A stretch of DNA of 64,000 nucleotides, from NCBI RefSeq assembly GCF_022539505.1, contig NC_061509.1, positions 206,052,721 to 206,116,720 on the forward strand, given 5' to 3'. Positions within the stretch are counted from its first letter, which is position 1. Every line of letters starts with the position of its first letter. Below, piece after piece: positions 41,284 through 53,998 of this stretch. The notes under the pieces were generated by a model, which did not search any database, was not told the origin of the DNA, and worked only from the letters and a program-made list of their open reading frames with translations. The stretch is from Lolium rigidum. Lineage: Eukaryota; Streptophyta; Magnoliopsida; Poales; Poaceae. Both the position numbers and the translations under genes were made by a program.

Positions 41284-43970
41284 AGCACCCCAAGCTTAGT
41301 TCCTACTCGCCCTCGAGTAGGTAAACGATAACAAAGATAATTTCTGAAGTGACATGCTATCATAATCTTGATCAATACTATTGTAAAGCATATGAGATGA
41401 ATGCGGTGATTCGAAGCAATGGTAAAGACAATGATTAAACAACTGAATCATATAGCAAAGACTTTTCATGAATAGTACTTTCAAGACAAGCATCAATAAG
41501 ACTTGCATAAGAGTTAACTCATAAAGCAATAAATTCTTAGTAGAAAGCTTTGAAGCAACACAAAGGAAGATATAAGTTTCAGCGGTTGCTTTCAACTTCA
41601 ACATGTATATCTCATGGATGTATATCTCATGGATGATTGTCAACACAAAGTAATATAACAAGTGCAATAGGTAAACATGTAAGAATCAATGCACACAGTT
41701 CACACAAGTGTTTGCTTCTAAGATAGAAAGAAGTAGGTAAACTGACTCAACATAAAGTAATAGATAGACCCTTCGCAGAGGGAAGCATGGATTACTATTT
41801 TTGTGCTAGAGCTTTTCATTTTGAAAACATAGAAACAATTTTGTCAACAGTAGTAATAAATCATATGTGTTATGTATAAGACATCTTATAAGTTGCAAGC
41901 CTCATGCATAGATTACCAATAGTGCTCGCACCTTGTCCTAATTAGCTTGGATTTACATGGATTATCATTGCATAACATATGTGTCAACCAAGTGTCACAA
42001 AGGGGTACCTCTATGCCGCCTGTACAAAGGTCTAAGGAGAAAGTTCGCATTGGATTTCTCGCTTTTGATTATTCTCAACTTAGACATCCATACCGGGACA
42101 ACATAGACAATAGGTAATGGACTCCTCTTTAATGCATAAGCATTCAACTACAGATAATATTCTCATAAGAGATTGAGGATTGTTGTCCAAACTGAAACTT
42201 CCACCATGATTCATGGTTTTAGTTAGCGGCCCAATGTTCTTCTCTAACAATATGCATACTCAAACCATTTGATCATGATAAATCACCCTTACTTCAGACA
42301 AGACGAACATGCATAGCAACTCACAAGATATTCAACAAAGGTGTAATAGTTGATGGCGATCCCAGAAACATGGTTACCGCTCAACAAGCAACTTATAAGA
42401 AATAAGATACATAAGTAACATATTCAATACCACAATAGTATTTAAGGCTATTTTCCCATGAGCTATATATTGCAAAGACAAGGAATGAAATTTTAAAGGT
42501 AGCACTCAAGTAATTTACTTTGGGATGGCAGAGAAATACCATGTAGTAGGTAGGTATGGTGGACACAAATGGCATAGTTTTTGGCTCAAGGTTTTGGATG
42601 CACGAGAAGAATTCCTCTCAATACAAGGCTTTGGCTAGCAAGGTTGTTTGAAGCAAACTCAAGTATAAACCGGTACAGCAAAACTTACATAAGAACATAT
42701 TGCAAGCATTATAAGACTCTACATTGTCTCATTGTTGTTCAAACACCTCACCAGAAAATATCTAGACTCTAGAGAGACCAATCATGCAAACCAAATTTTA
42801 ACAAGCTCTATGTAGTTCTTCATTAATAGGTGAAAAGTACATGATGCAAGAGCTTAAACATGATCTATATGAGCACAACAATTGCCAAGTATCAAATTAT
42901 TCAAGACATTATACCAATTACCACATGAAGCATTTTCTGTTTCCAACCATATAACAATGAACGAAGCAGTTTCAACCTTCGCCATGAACATTAAAAGTAA
43001 AGCTAAGAACACCAGTGTTCATATGCAACAGCGGAGCGTGTCTCTCTCCCAAACAAAGAATGCTAGGATCCGATTTTATTCAAACAAAAACAAACAGACG
43101 CTCCAAGCAAAGCACATAAGATGTGACGGAATAAAAATATAGTTTCAGTAGAGGTGACCTGATAAGTTGTCGATGAAGAAGGGATGCCTTGGGCATCCCC
43201 AAGCTTAGATGCTTGAGTCTTCTTAAAATATGCAGGGATGAACCACGGGGGCATCCCCAAGCTTAGACTTTTCACTCTTCTTGATCATATTGTATCATCC
43301 TCCTCTCTTGACCCTTGAAAACTTCCTCCACACCAAACTCAAAACAAACTCATTAGAGGGTTAGTGCATAATCAAAAATTCACATATTCAGAGGTGACAT
43401 AATCATTCTTAACACTTCTGGACATTGCACAAAGCTACTGAAAGTTAATGGAACAAAGAAATCCATCAAACATAGCAAAACAGGCCATGCGAAATAAAAG
43501 GCAGAATCTGTCAAAACATAACAGTTCGTAAAGACGAATTTTTCTGGGGCACTTAACTTGCTAAGATGAAAAAGCTCATATTGAATGAAAGTTGCGTACA
43601 TATCTGAGGATCACGCACGTAAATTGTCAGATTTTTCTGGGTTACGTACAGACGGGGCTGCTCAATTTCATGACAGTAAGAAATCTGTTTCCGCGCAGTA
43701 ATCCAATTCTAGTATCAACCCTACTATCAAAGACTTTAATTGGCACAACAATGCAATAAAAATAAAGATAAGGAGAGGTTGCTACAGTAGTAACAACTTC
43801 CAAGACTCAAATATAAAACAAAAGTGCAGAAGTAAAATAATGGGTTGTCTCCCATAAGCGCTTTTCTTTAACGCCTTTCGACTAGGCGCGAGAAAGTGTG
43901 AATCAAGTATTATCAAGAGATGAAGCATCAACATCATAATTTGTTCTAATAATAGAATCATAAGGTAACT
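41284..43970 (-). other. Noncoding 3' internal region of the Athila element
   Basis: This resembles 3819-6396 throughout, with many indels. No gene is supported. The polypurine tract lies at 41284-41300 next to the 3' LTR. Confidence 0.7.
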
Positions 43971-44879
43971 TCATTCTCTTTCTAGGAAAGTGTGCCATAC
44001 CTTTCTTGAGAGGAAATTGATACTTAATATCCCTTCCTTCATATCAATAATAGCACCAACAGTTCGAAGAAAAGGTCTTCCCAATATAATGGGACAAGAT
44101 GCATTGCATTCAATATCCAAGACAACAAAATCAACGGGGACAAGGTTATTGTTAACCATAATGCGAACATTATCAGTCCTCCCCAAAGGTTTCTTTATAG
44201 CATGATCAGCAAGATTAACATCCAAATAACAGTTTTTCAATTGTGGCAAGTCAAGCATATCATAAATTTTCTTAGGCATAACAGAAATACTTGCACCAAG
44301 ATCACATAAAGCATTACAATTAAAATCATTGACCTTCATCTTAATGATGGGCTCCCAACCATCTTCTAACTTCCTAGGAATAGAAGTTTCAAGTTTTAGA
44401 TTCTCCTCTCTAGCTTTTATGAGAGCATTTGTAATATGTTTTGTAAAGGCCAAATTTATAGCACTAGCATTGGGACTTCTAGCAAGTTTTTGTAAGAACT
44501 TTATAACTTCAGAGATGTGACAATCATCAAAATCTAAACCATTATGATCTACAGCAATGGGATCATTGTCCCTAATATTTTGAAAAATTTCAGCGGTTTT
44601 ATCGGTTTCGATGGTTTCAGGCAATTTTGCACGCTTTGCACTAGGAGTAGAAACATTGCCAACACCAATTATTTTATCATTGATAGTAGGAGATTTAGCA
44701 ACATGTGAAGCATCAACATTACTAGTGGTGGTAATAGTCCAAACTTTAACTACATTATTCTCTTTAGCTAGTTTTTCTTCTCTTTCCCACCTAGCATGCA
44801 ATTCAGCCATCAATCTAATATTCTCATTAATTCGAACTTGGATGGCGTTTGCTGTAGCAAATGACTTAATATCTTTATC
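43971..44879 (-). pseudogene. Athila-type retropepsin region (gag-pro C-terminal part)
   Basis: An open frame begins after a TAA at 44882-44880 and runs to 43971. It holds a coiled-coil-like linker (MAELHARWEREEKLAKENN), then a conserved Athila spacer (LQKLARSPNASAINLAFTKH), then the retropepsin: ALCDLGASISVMPKKIYDML, with DLGA in place of the classical DTGA, and the second-half CPIILGRPFLRTVGAIIDM. Retropepsins act as dimers to cleave the Gag-Pol precursor. DLGAS is the usual Athila form, so the site may be functional, but the upstream stop and frameshift break the precursor. The frame ends after LSRKVWHTFLERE with no RT following. Confidence 0.75.
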
Positions 44880-44902
44880 TTAATTAGGCATAACTTTCAA
44901 TT

Positions 44903-45994
44903 TTAAAAGATCAACATCAGCGGCACGACTATCAACCTTAAAAGCAAGAATATCAATTTTACCAAGCTTTTCTTCAACAGATTTGTTAAAAGCAGTTTGT
45001 GTACTAATAAATTCTTTAAGCATGGCTTCAAGACCAGGGGTACACTCCTATTATTGTTGTAAGAATTACCATAAGTATTACCATAACCATTACCATTATT
45101 AGAAGGATATGGCCTATAGTTGTTACCAGAATTATTCCTATAAGCATTGTTGTTCAAATTATTATTTTTAATGAAGTTCACATCAACATGCTCTTCTTGA
45201 GAAACCAATGAAGCTAAAGGAACATTATTAGGATCAACATTAGATCTACCATTCACAAGCATAGACATAATAGCATCAATCTTATCACTCAAGGAGGAGG
45301 TTTCTTCAACAGAATTTACCTTCTGACCTTGTGGATCCCTTTCAGTGTGCCATTCAGAGTAATTGATCATCATATCATCAAGAAGCTTTGTTGCTGCGCC
45401 TAAGGTGATGGACATAAAGGTACCTCCAGCAGCTGAATCCAATTGGTTCCGCGAAGAAAAATTCAATCCTGCATAGACGGTTTGGATGATCATCCAAGTA
45501 GTCAGTCCATGGGTAGGGCAATTCTTCACTAAAGATTTCATTCTTTCCCATGCTTGAGCAACATGTTCATTACCCAATTGCTTAAAATTCATTATGCTAC
45601 TTCTCAAAGATATAATTTTAGCAGGAGGATAATATCTACCAATGAAAGCATCCTTACATTTAGTCCATGAATCAATACTATTCTTAGGCAAAGATAGCAA
45701 CCAATCTTTAGATCTTCCTCTTAAGGAGAAAGGAAAGAATTTTAATTTTATAATGTCACCATCTACATCCTTATACTTTTGCATTTCAAAAAGTTCAACA
45801 AAATTATTAAGATGGGCAGCAGCATCATCAGAACTAACACCAGAAAATTGCTCTCTCATAACAAGATTTAGTAAAGCAGGTTTAATTTCAAAAAATTCTG
45901 CGGTAGTAGCAGGTGGAGCAATAGGTGTGCATAAGAAATCATTATTATTTGTGCTAGTGAAGTCACACAACTTAGTATTCTCAGGAGTACCCAT
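44903..45994 (-). pseudogene. Athila-type gag polyprotein, frameshifted at its 3' end
   Basis: ATG 45994 opens 363 residues with the Retrotrans_gag domain at about 80-190 (LFEMQKYKDVDGDIIKLKFF, RGRSKDWLLSLPKNSI, WTKCKDAFIGRYYPPAKI, AWERMKSLVKNCPTHGL). An asparagine/tyrosine-rich stretch follows (NNNAYRNNSGNNYRPYP). Near 45045 the natural frame continues in another phase towards the protease region, so the last 30-40 residues read here are out of frame. Gag would form the particle that packages the RNA; no CCHC knuckle is visible, as in many Athila gags. Confidence 0.8.
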
Positions 45995-46228
45995 TTTAGC
46001 AGTAGTAAATAAAGTAAACTAAATAAAGTAAATGCAAGTAACTAATTTTTTGTGTTTTCAATATAGGGAATGCAAACAAGACAGTAAATAAAGTAAAGCT
46101 AGTAACTAATTTTTTTGTGTTTTTGATATAGAGAGCAAACAAAGCAGTAAATAAAATAAAGTAAAGCAAGACAAAAACAAAGTAAAGAGATTGGATGTGG
46201 GAGACTCCCCTTGCAGCATGTCTTGATC

Positions 46229-46245
46229 TCCCGACAACGGGCGCC
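46229..46245 (-). other. Primer-binding site, tRNA-Asp type
   Basis: On the minus strand it lies 12 bases inside the LTR end at 46258. It matches the tRNA-Asp 3' complement with small differences (TCCCGACAACGGGCGCCA on the plus strand). Confidence 0.75.
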
Positions 46246-46257
46246 AGAAAAAGAGCT

Positions 46258-47857
46258 TGATACGCGTGAAGCACACGTCCGTTGGGAACCCCAAGAGGAA
46301 GGTGTGATGCGTACGGCGACAAGTTTTCCCTCGGTGAGAAACCAAGGTTATCGAACCGGTAGGAGTCAAGGAACACGTGAAGGTTGTTGGTGACGGAGTG
46401 TAGTGCGGTGCAACACCGGGGATTCCGGCGCCAACGTGGAACCTGCACAACACAATCAAAGTACTTTGCCCCAACATAACGGTGAGGTTGTCAATCTCAC
46501 CGGCTTGTTGTAAACAAAGGATTAAATGTATAGTGTGGAAGATGATGTTTGTTTGCGAAGAACGATAAAGAACAAGTATTGCAGTAGATTGTATTTCAGA
46601 TGTAAAGAATGGACCGGGGTCCACAGTTCACTAGTGGTGTCTCTCCGATAAGATAAATAGCATGTTGGGTGAACAAATTACAGTTGGGCAATTGACAAAT
46701 AGAGAGGGCATAACAATGCACATACATATCACGATGACTACTATGAGATTTAATCAGGGCATTACGACAAAGTACACAGACCGCTATCCGACATGCATCT
46801 ATGCCTAAAAAGTCCACCTTCGAGGTTATCGTCCGAACCACTTCCAGTATTAAGTTGCAAACAACGAGACAATTGCATTAAGTATGGTGCGTAATGTAAT
46901 CAACACAAATATCCTTAGACAAAGCATTGATGTTTTATCCCTAGTGGCAACGACACATCCTCAACCTTAGAACTTTGCATCCTTGTCCCAGATTCAATGG
47001 AGGCATGAACCCACAATCGAGCATAAATACTCCCTCTTGGAGTTACAAGTATCAACTTGGCCGAGCCTCTACTAGCAACGGAGAGCATGCAAGAACATAA
47101 ACAACACATATATGATAGATTGATAATCAACTTGACATACTATTCCATATTCATCGGATCCCAACAAACACAACATGTAGCATTACAAATAGATGATCTT
47201 GATCATGATAGGCAGCTCACAAGATCTAACATGATAGCACAATGAGGAGAAGACAACCATCTAGCTACTGCTATGGACCCATAGTCCAGGGGTGAACTAC
47301 TAACACATCAATCTGGAGGCGATCATGGTAATGAAGAGTCCTCCGGGAGATGATTCCCCTCTCCGGCAGGGTGCCGGAGGCGATCTCCTGAATCCCCCGA
47401 GATGGGATTGGCGGCGGCGACGTCTCTGGAAGGTTTTCCGTATCGTGGCTCTCGGTACAGGTGTTTTCGCGACGAAGGCTATAAGTAGGCGGAAGGGTAG
47501 CGTTGGAGGGCTGACGAGGGGCCCACACCATAGGGCGGTGCGGGCCCCTCTCTGGCCGCGCGGCGCTATGGTGGCGGCGCCTTGTCGCCCCACTTCGTAT
47601 CCCCTTTGGTCTTCTGGAAGCTCCGTGGAAAAATAAGACCCTGGGCGTTGATTTCGTCCAATTCCGAGAATATTTCCTTTGTAGGATTTACGAAACCAAA
47701 AACAGCGAGAAAACGACAAGCGGCTCTTCGGCATCTCGTTAATAGGTTAGTGCCGGAAAATGCATATAAATGATGTAAAGTGTGTATAAGACATGTGAGT
47801 ATCATCATAAAAGTAGCATGGAACATAAGAAATTATAGATACGTTTGAGACGTATCA
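46258..47857 (-). repeat. 5' LTR of the Athila element, 1600 bp
   Basis: On the minus strand it starts TGATACGTCTCAAACG and ends CGCGTATCA, so the ends form a 7-bp inverted repeat (TGATACG/CGTATCA). It aligns over its length with LTRs A and B. Confidence 0.85.
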
Positions 47858-50440
47858 GCTGCCCACTTCGATTCACCTCTCCCATATGCTAAGCAAGACC
47901 TGGCGTATCTCCAAGACCACTTCACGGTCCAAGGGGTGGTAGGGATTGACGGGGGTTTGATAACTGGCCGGCGAGCTAGAGTTTCGGAATTTCGCGGAAG
48001 GAAGAAGAGGAATGGGAAAATTGAGGGTTAGGGTTTTGGATGGCGGCGCGGCTGTACTTATAGCTGACTGAAAGCAGCGACGCGCATCTTGGCGCGGCCG
48101 GTGGCTGGGGAGCTGCCCCCGAGCTTCTTGCTCGAGCGAGAGGTTGACGATGACCTCCGGTTCGTGACACGCGAATCATTTTCTCAGACTAGGCCATTGA
48201 TGGAATGAGGATTTGGGCTGCTCCACGGGCTACTGATGGACTGGTTGGTCTGGTCTGGTAAGCCCCTGTCTTGTCCTCTCCTTTTTATGTTTTTCTTCTT
48301 TATTTTTTTATGTTTCCTATTTCTATTTTGAATTTAAATCAGTTTGCATTTATTTGAAATCTTGACTTCTATTGAAAGCTATCAGAGATGATATTCCACA
48401 GATAGTACCTGAATCATTTTAGGACTATATATAGTGTTCTATTATTTAATTTTGAATAGCACATATGTGAGTGGAGATTATTTCCTTTTCTTTCATTATC
48501 TTGAGTTGAATTAATTATTATAATTCTTTATAAAATGCAGCAAGGATATTCATTAGGCCATGGTCTTGTATGAACCATATTGTGTTGTGCATGTGTGCTC
48601 TTATATTTTGAAATGTGGCAAAATTTCGTATGGATATTTGGATAGTACTAATTCCAATAGGTATGATTTTGGGTATCCACTTTGAAAGGTGTAAATTATA
48701 TTTCAAAAAGTGGTTTAAATTACCAAGTGCTAGATAGGTTTTCTTTTGTATTATTATGCAATGATTTAAAATGCAATCTTAGTACTTATTTCCCATTTAA
48801 GAAGATGTTATCATGGTATTGTTTCATTTACTTAATTATTTCTAAGGATTTGGAAATTATGTTCTAGATTCTTGGGTTGAAATGATTAAGGAATTATTAT
48901 TCCTCTAATGAGACATATATTGTCTAGGAATGAAGATTTGGTTTGTATATCACTTGTTAGTGTGTTCATTTGAGTGATATGCTTGTATTTAATTCTAAGG
49001 ATGAGTAATTGATCCCACTCTTTGGAGTTGAGTGTAGGGTTTATCACTTGTCTCACAAACTTGAGTTAAATTCTGATAATGATTGTTTGGATAAATCTTA
49101 TAGGGTTGGGAAGTAGGATTGGGTTGGCCACTTAGCTCATGGGCGTGTCCCAGTATTCAATGACATAAGTTTCTAAAGATGTTGAGGATATAGTAGGGTT
49201 TTCTCTTCCTCACCATTGATAGGATGGTTACTCAAGATATAAGTAAGGTTGACATTTGTGCTTGGCTAGGCAAGGTCTTGGTATAATGTCATTACGTCTC
49301 TAGTCATGATGTGAAGAATGATATAGGGTAGTTTACTAGTGGTCTCCCTATGTTTTTATGTGATGGATGATATCTGCTTATCACATAAGGGTTTAACTTA
49401 TTTTCTATATCTCCAAAGCATGATCATGCATTTGACATGATCAACTTATTCTCAACAGCTTGTACTCTCAGTTCTTAGGGTGTATATATATAATCATTAC
49501 TAAGGTGTGATGATCATGGCCTAGACTTCCTAAGGTATTACTAGTGGAATATGGTTCTCACCTCCAAGATCAAGTATTGATCATTCTATCTAAGGCTTAC
49601 ACTTTAGCTTGAGCTCTCTTAGGTAGGTAGGATTACTCTAGGGTTTATGATATACTCTTAGATCTCTTTAGATATATAGGTTAAGATTCCCCTTGGCTAG
49701 CATATTTGGATTAGCCTCTTCCTTACTTCATTAATTCATGTATATGATCTTATTCCATTTTATATTGTATTATATCACCACTCCAAAGTGAGATAGATTA
49801 TATCATAATGCTTTAGTTCAAGAGTTATCCTTGCTTCTTTGATATGTATAGCTAAGGTTGGTACCAATGGTTTCTCTCACTTGGAATTAACTTGTATAGT
49901 AGCCTAACGTTGTTCTCTAGAGATAAAGATAGTTTCATCAAGATCTATGGTTGGTCCTTTCCATTTTATGAGGTTTAGTAAAGATAAATATGGATATCCA
50001 AGATTGGAATAGTCAAGGTTTGATAAAAAAACATCTGTGAATGTCCTTGACATGAATTCATGAATTGAGTTAAACATATACCATGAAGATCATAGTAGGA
50101 ATATTGATTTAATAAAAAGTACATGGAAAAGATGAGTCTAGAATAGTTTCTAGATTCTTTCTTGTTCTTTGATTTATAGTTGAATAAACATCCATGTGTG
50201 CTTGTAAGAAATACCATGTTATGATCCTTTATAGGATTTGATATTTGATCCTCACTTAAAGTGTTGCGTAATAGTTCTAGTTCCATTTGATGCAACCTAC
50301 AGATAAAATTATATCTTCCCAAAACAAGGTTTTAGTAAAGGTCACATTGAGGTTTATAGCGCTTGACTTGATGATCTACTTCAATTCCATCAAGTCAAGT
50401 GAAACTTCAGTTACTGCGACAAGTTTTATTTGAAAGCGCG
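47858..50440. other. Unassigned DNA, GC-rich then AT-rich
   Basis: 47858-48260 is GC-rich with a short leader-like section ('GGGTTAGGGTTTTGGATGGCGGC'-type). From about 48280 the DNA is AT-rich without a supported gene. The right part probably belongs to the minus-strand LTR starting at 50525, but its left end could not be placed. Confidence 0.45.
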
Positions 50441-50525
50441 AAAATTTCCCGGATTTTCTATGCATGAATGCAATGCACACATATGTTTCCTCTCTATTTA
50501 TAGCCTCTAAACCTAGGACGTTACA
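50441..50525 (-). repeat. Start of a Tekay-like LTR in minus orientation
   Basis: On the minus strand the sequence from 50525, TGTAACGTCCTAGGTTTAGA, matches the start of the LTR at 60954 (TGTAATATCCTAGGTTTAGA). Likeness continues through GTGCATTGCAT and GGGAAATTTTCGCGCTTT for about 85 bp. It is the same or a sister family. No internal domain adjoins on the left, so it may be a solo or truncated LTR. Confidence 0.7.
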
Positions 50526-50740
50526 AGTTGCATGGTTGTAGTGATTGAATAGTGAGAACAAATTCATGATCTATTATGGTTTTACCTTTTCCTTTGCTGC
50601 CTCACTAGGGATAAAGTGAATGCATGTGATATATTTATCATGTGACAATTGTGATAATCTTGTTTACTCAAGGTAGCATATTTGATATTCAAACATCATG
50701 TCAAAATACTTAAGGCTATGCTCTATTAATTCTTAATACA
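50526..50740. other. AT-rich flank, no gene
   Basis: AT-rich DNA between two LTR remnants; nothing recognised. Confidence 0.4.
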
Positions 50741-51928
50741 TGATGTCTACGCACGCTTCTATTCCTGTAGACAGTGTTGGGCCTCCAAGAGCAGAGGTTT
50801 GTAGAACAACAGCAAGTTTCCCTTAAGTGAATCACCCAAGGTTTATCGAACTCAGGGAGGTAGAGGTCAAAGATATCCCTCTCAAGCAACCCTACAAATA
50901 AGATACAAGAAGTCTCTTGTGTCCCCAACACACCTAATACACTTGTCAGATGTATAGGTGCACTAGTTCGGCGAAGAGATAGTGAAATACAAGTAATATG
51001 GATGATTATAAGTAGTAATTGCAATCTGAAATAAAACATGTAGCAGAACTTGTTGGAAATGGTGTTTCAATGCTTAGAAACAAGGCCTAGGGATCATACT
51101 TTCACTAGTGGACACTCTCAACAATGATCACATAATTGAATAAATAAATGCTACTCTCAAACACTATCTTGTTGGATAACAAACACCATCCATTGTGTAG
51201 GGCTGCAAAAGCACACCTCAAGCCGGAGTAAACAAGCTCCACAACGTCATAAAGGAATCACAAACGATGCGCACACTGTCACCATCACACCGTGGAGAGT
51301 GACTCCAGAGTTCATATTAAAGTAACCTCTAGAGTGCATAATAGACAAGAGTAACATCTACATATTCAACTAGATTACAAAGCTCATGATCACATAAAGA
51401 TCACACCATGGGAGAGAGATATGAACCACATAGCTACCGGTAGAGCCCTCAGCCTCGAGGGAGAACTACTCCGTCCTCATCATGGGAGACAACAACAGCG
51501 ATGAAGATGGCGATGGAGTCGATGGAGATGGATTCCGGGGGCACTTCCCCGTCCCGGCGGCGTGCCGGAACAGAGACTTCTGTCCCCCGAACTTGGCTCC
51601 GCGATGGCGGCGGCTACGTAACTTTTTGTGGAGGAAGGCCGGGACACCTAGGGTTTTTACTTCTAGGAGAATATATAGGCGGAAAGGCGGCCTCGGAGGG
51701 GCCCCAGGGTGCCCACACCACCTGGTGACGCGGCCAGGGATGGGCCAAGGCCATGGCATGGTGTGGGGGCCCCTTGGCCCTTCTCTGGCTCTCTGGGTCC
51801 GCCTCAGCAAAATATTGACTTCTGTCTTCGTGGGGTCCAATTCCGAGAATATTTCCTGTGTAGAATTTCTGAAACCAAAAACAACAGAAAATAGGAACTG
51901 GCGCTTCGGCATCTTGTTAATACTCCCT
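50741..51928 (-). repeat. Truncated LTR, inverted relative of the LTR at 52117
   Basis: Its end TGATGTCTACG at 50741 is the reverse complement of the LTR end CGTAGACATCA at 53823-53833. The match runs through the 'CAAGAGACTTCTTG' and 'AACCTTGGGTGATCCACTTA' sections to 'TATTAACAAGATGCC'. About 105 bp at its 5' end are missing, replaced at 51929 by Stowaway-like DNA. No PBS adjoins, so it is a solo LTR or fragment. Confidence 0.75.
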
Positions 51929-52116
51929 CTGATCCGGAAAAAGTGTCCGATTTAGAGTACAATTGCTTTTTTACAAATAACCCCTTCTAAAGTTAGCAAA
52001 AGAAGCACAACACCCTTCTTTCTCTTCTCTGATTCAGAAACAACTCGCCCAGCACGCTCTCCTCCAGGATTGCTCGCCCATCTCGCCCGCCTCCACAGTA
52101 CACGCCTCCAGCTCCC
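51929..52116. mobile_element. Stowaway-like terminus and unassigned DNA
   Basis: TA followed by CTCCCTCTGATCCGGAAAA resembles the Stowaway (Tc1/mariner MITE) start CTCCCTCCGTCCC at a TA target. The matching second terminus is absent because the LTR at 52117 cuts in. The remaining 120 bp are unassigned. Confidence 0.5.
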
Positions 52117-53833
52117 TGATACGTCTTCGACGTATCGATAATTTCTTATGTTCCATGCCACATTATTGATGATATCTACATGTTTTATGCACACTTTATG
52201 TCTTATTCGTGCATTTTCTGGAACTAACCTATTAACAAGATGCCGAAGTGCCGCGTTCTGTTTTCTGCTGTTTTTGGTTTCAGAAATCCTAGTAAAGAAA
52301 TATTCTCGGAATTGGACGAAATCAACGCCCAGGTTCCTATTTTGCCCGGAAGCATCCAGAACACCCGAGAGCCGCCAGAGGAGGGCCTTGTGGGCCCCAG
52401 ACGACAGGGTGGCGCGGCCTGGGGGTGGCCCGCGCCCCCCTATGGTGTCGTCGCCCCTTCGACCTTCTGACGCCGCCTCTTCGCCTATATAAAGGTCCCA
52501 GACCTAAAACCTCGAGACGGAAAAGCCACGGTACGAGAAACCTTCCAGAGCCGCCGCCATCGCGAAGCCAAGATCTGGGGGACGAGGAGTCTCCGTTCCG
52601 GCACGCCGCCGAGACGGGGAAGTGCCCCCGGAAGGCTCCTCCATCGACACCACCGCCATCTCCATCAACGCTCGCTGTCTCCCATGAGGAGGGAGTAGTT
52701 CTCCATCGAGGCTCGGGGCTGTACCGGTAGCTATGTGGTTCATCTCTCTCCTATGTACTTCAATACAATAATCTCATGAGCTGCCTTACATGATTGAGAT
52801 TCATATGATGATGCTTGTAATCTAGATGTCGTTATGCTAGTCAAGTGAATTTTACTTATGTGATCTCCGGAGACTCCTTGTCCCACGTGTGTAAAGGTGA
52901 CGAGTGTGTGCACCGTGTGGGTCTCTTAGGCTATATTTCACATAATACTTATTCACTGTTATGAATGGCATAGTGAAGTGCTTATTTATATCCCTTTATG
53001 ATTGCAATGTGTTTTGTATCACAATTTATCCATGTGCTACTCTAGTGATGTTATTAAAGTAGTTTATTCCTCCCTGCACGGTGTAATGGTGACGGTGTGT
53101 GCATCCGTGTTAGTACTTGGCGTAGGCTATGATTATGATCTCTTGTAGATTATGAAGTTAACTATTGCTATGATGGTATTGATGTGATCTATTCCTCCTA
53201 CATAGTGTGAAGGTGACAGTGTGCATGCTATGTTAGTACTTGGTTTAGTGGTGTTGATCTGTCATGCACTCTAAGGTTATTTAAATATGAACATTGAATA
53301 TTGTGGAGCTTGTTAACTCCGGCATTGAGGGTTCGTGTAATCCTACGCAATTAGTGGTGTTCATCATCCAACAAGAGAGTGTAGAGTATGCATTTATCTA
53401 TTCTGTTATGTGATCAATGTTGAGAGTGTCCACTAGTGAAAGTATGATCCCTAGGCCTTGTTCCTAAATATCGCTATCGCTGCTTGTTTATTGTTTTACT
53501 TGCGTTACTACTGCTGCGTTACTACTGCTTGTTTACTTGCTGGGCAAAGCACTTTTCACGGTGCCGTTGCCACTGCTCATACTTATTTATACCACCTCGT
53601 ATTTCACTATCTCTTCGCCGAACTAGTGCACCTATTAGGTGTGTTGGGGACACAAGAGACTTCTTGCTTTGTGGTTGCAGGGTTGCATGAGAGGGATATC
53701 TTTGACCTCTTCCTCCCCGAGTTCGATAAACCTTGGGTGATCCACTTAAGGGAAACTTGCTGCTCGTTCTACAAACCTCTCGCTCTTGGAGGCCCAACAC
53801 TTGTCTACAAGAATAGAAGCACCCGTAGACATC
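52117..53833 (+). repeat. 5' LTR of a non-autonomous Athila-like element, 1717 bp
   Basis: It starts TGATACGTCTTCGACGTATC and ends GTAGACATCA, followed 12 bases later by a tRNA-Asp PBS. The first 60 bp are nearly the same as the start of the minus-strand LTRs A and B, and the middle differs, so it is a related but distinct subfamily. Confidence 0.85.
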
Positions 53834-53845
53834 AAGCTATTTTCT

Positions 53846-53863
53846 CGGCGCCGTTGCCGGGGA
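53846..53863 (+). other. Primer-binding site, tRNA-Asp
   Basis: CGGCGCCGTTGCCGGGGA matches the complement of the tRNA-Asp 3' end at 17 of 18 positions, the first base being C in place of T. Confidence 0.85.
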
Positions 53864-53998
53864 GGAAAGGTAAAAGGCTCTCATACTCCGGTCCCAGGTA
53901 AAGTACTTTTCTGGCACCGTTGTGTGTGTGCTCGAAGCTATTTCCTTTAGATCCTGCAATTGCATCTTGTTGTTTCTTGTTTACACTAGTTTGGCATA

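Larger units (their letters stand above)
40365..47857 (-). mobile_element. Athila-type LTR retrotransposon with gag and protease only
   Basis: In minus orientation: 5' LTR 47857-46258, PBS (46245-46229, imperfect tRNA-Asp), leader, gag (45994 onwards), protease (to 43971), 3' noncoding (43970-41284), polypurine tract (GCTTGGGGTGCT on the minus strand) and partial 3' LTR. Reverse transcriptase, RNase H and integrase are missing between protease and 3' region. The array at 1-9561 is a related, more reduced subfamily. Confidence 0.82.
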
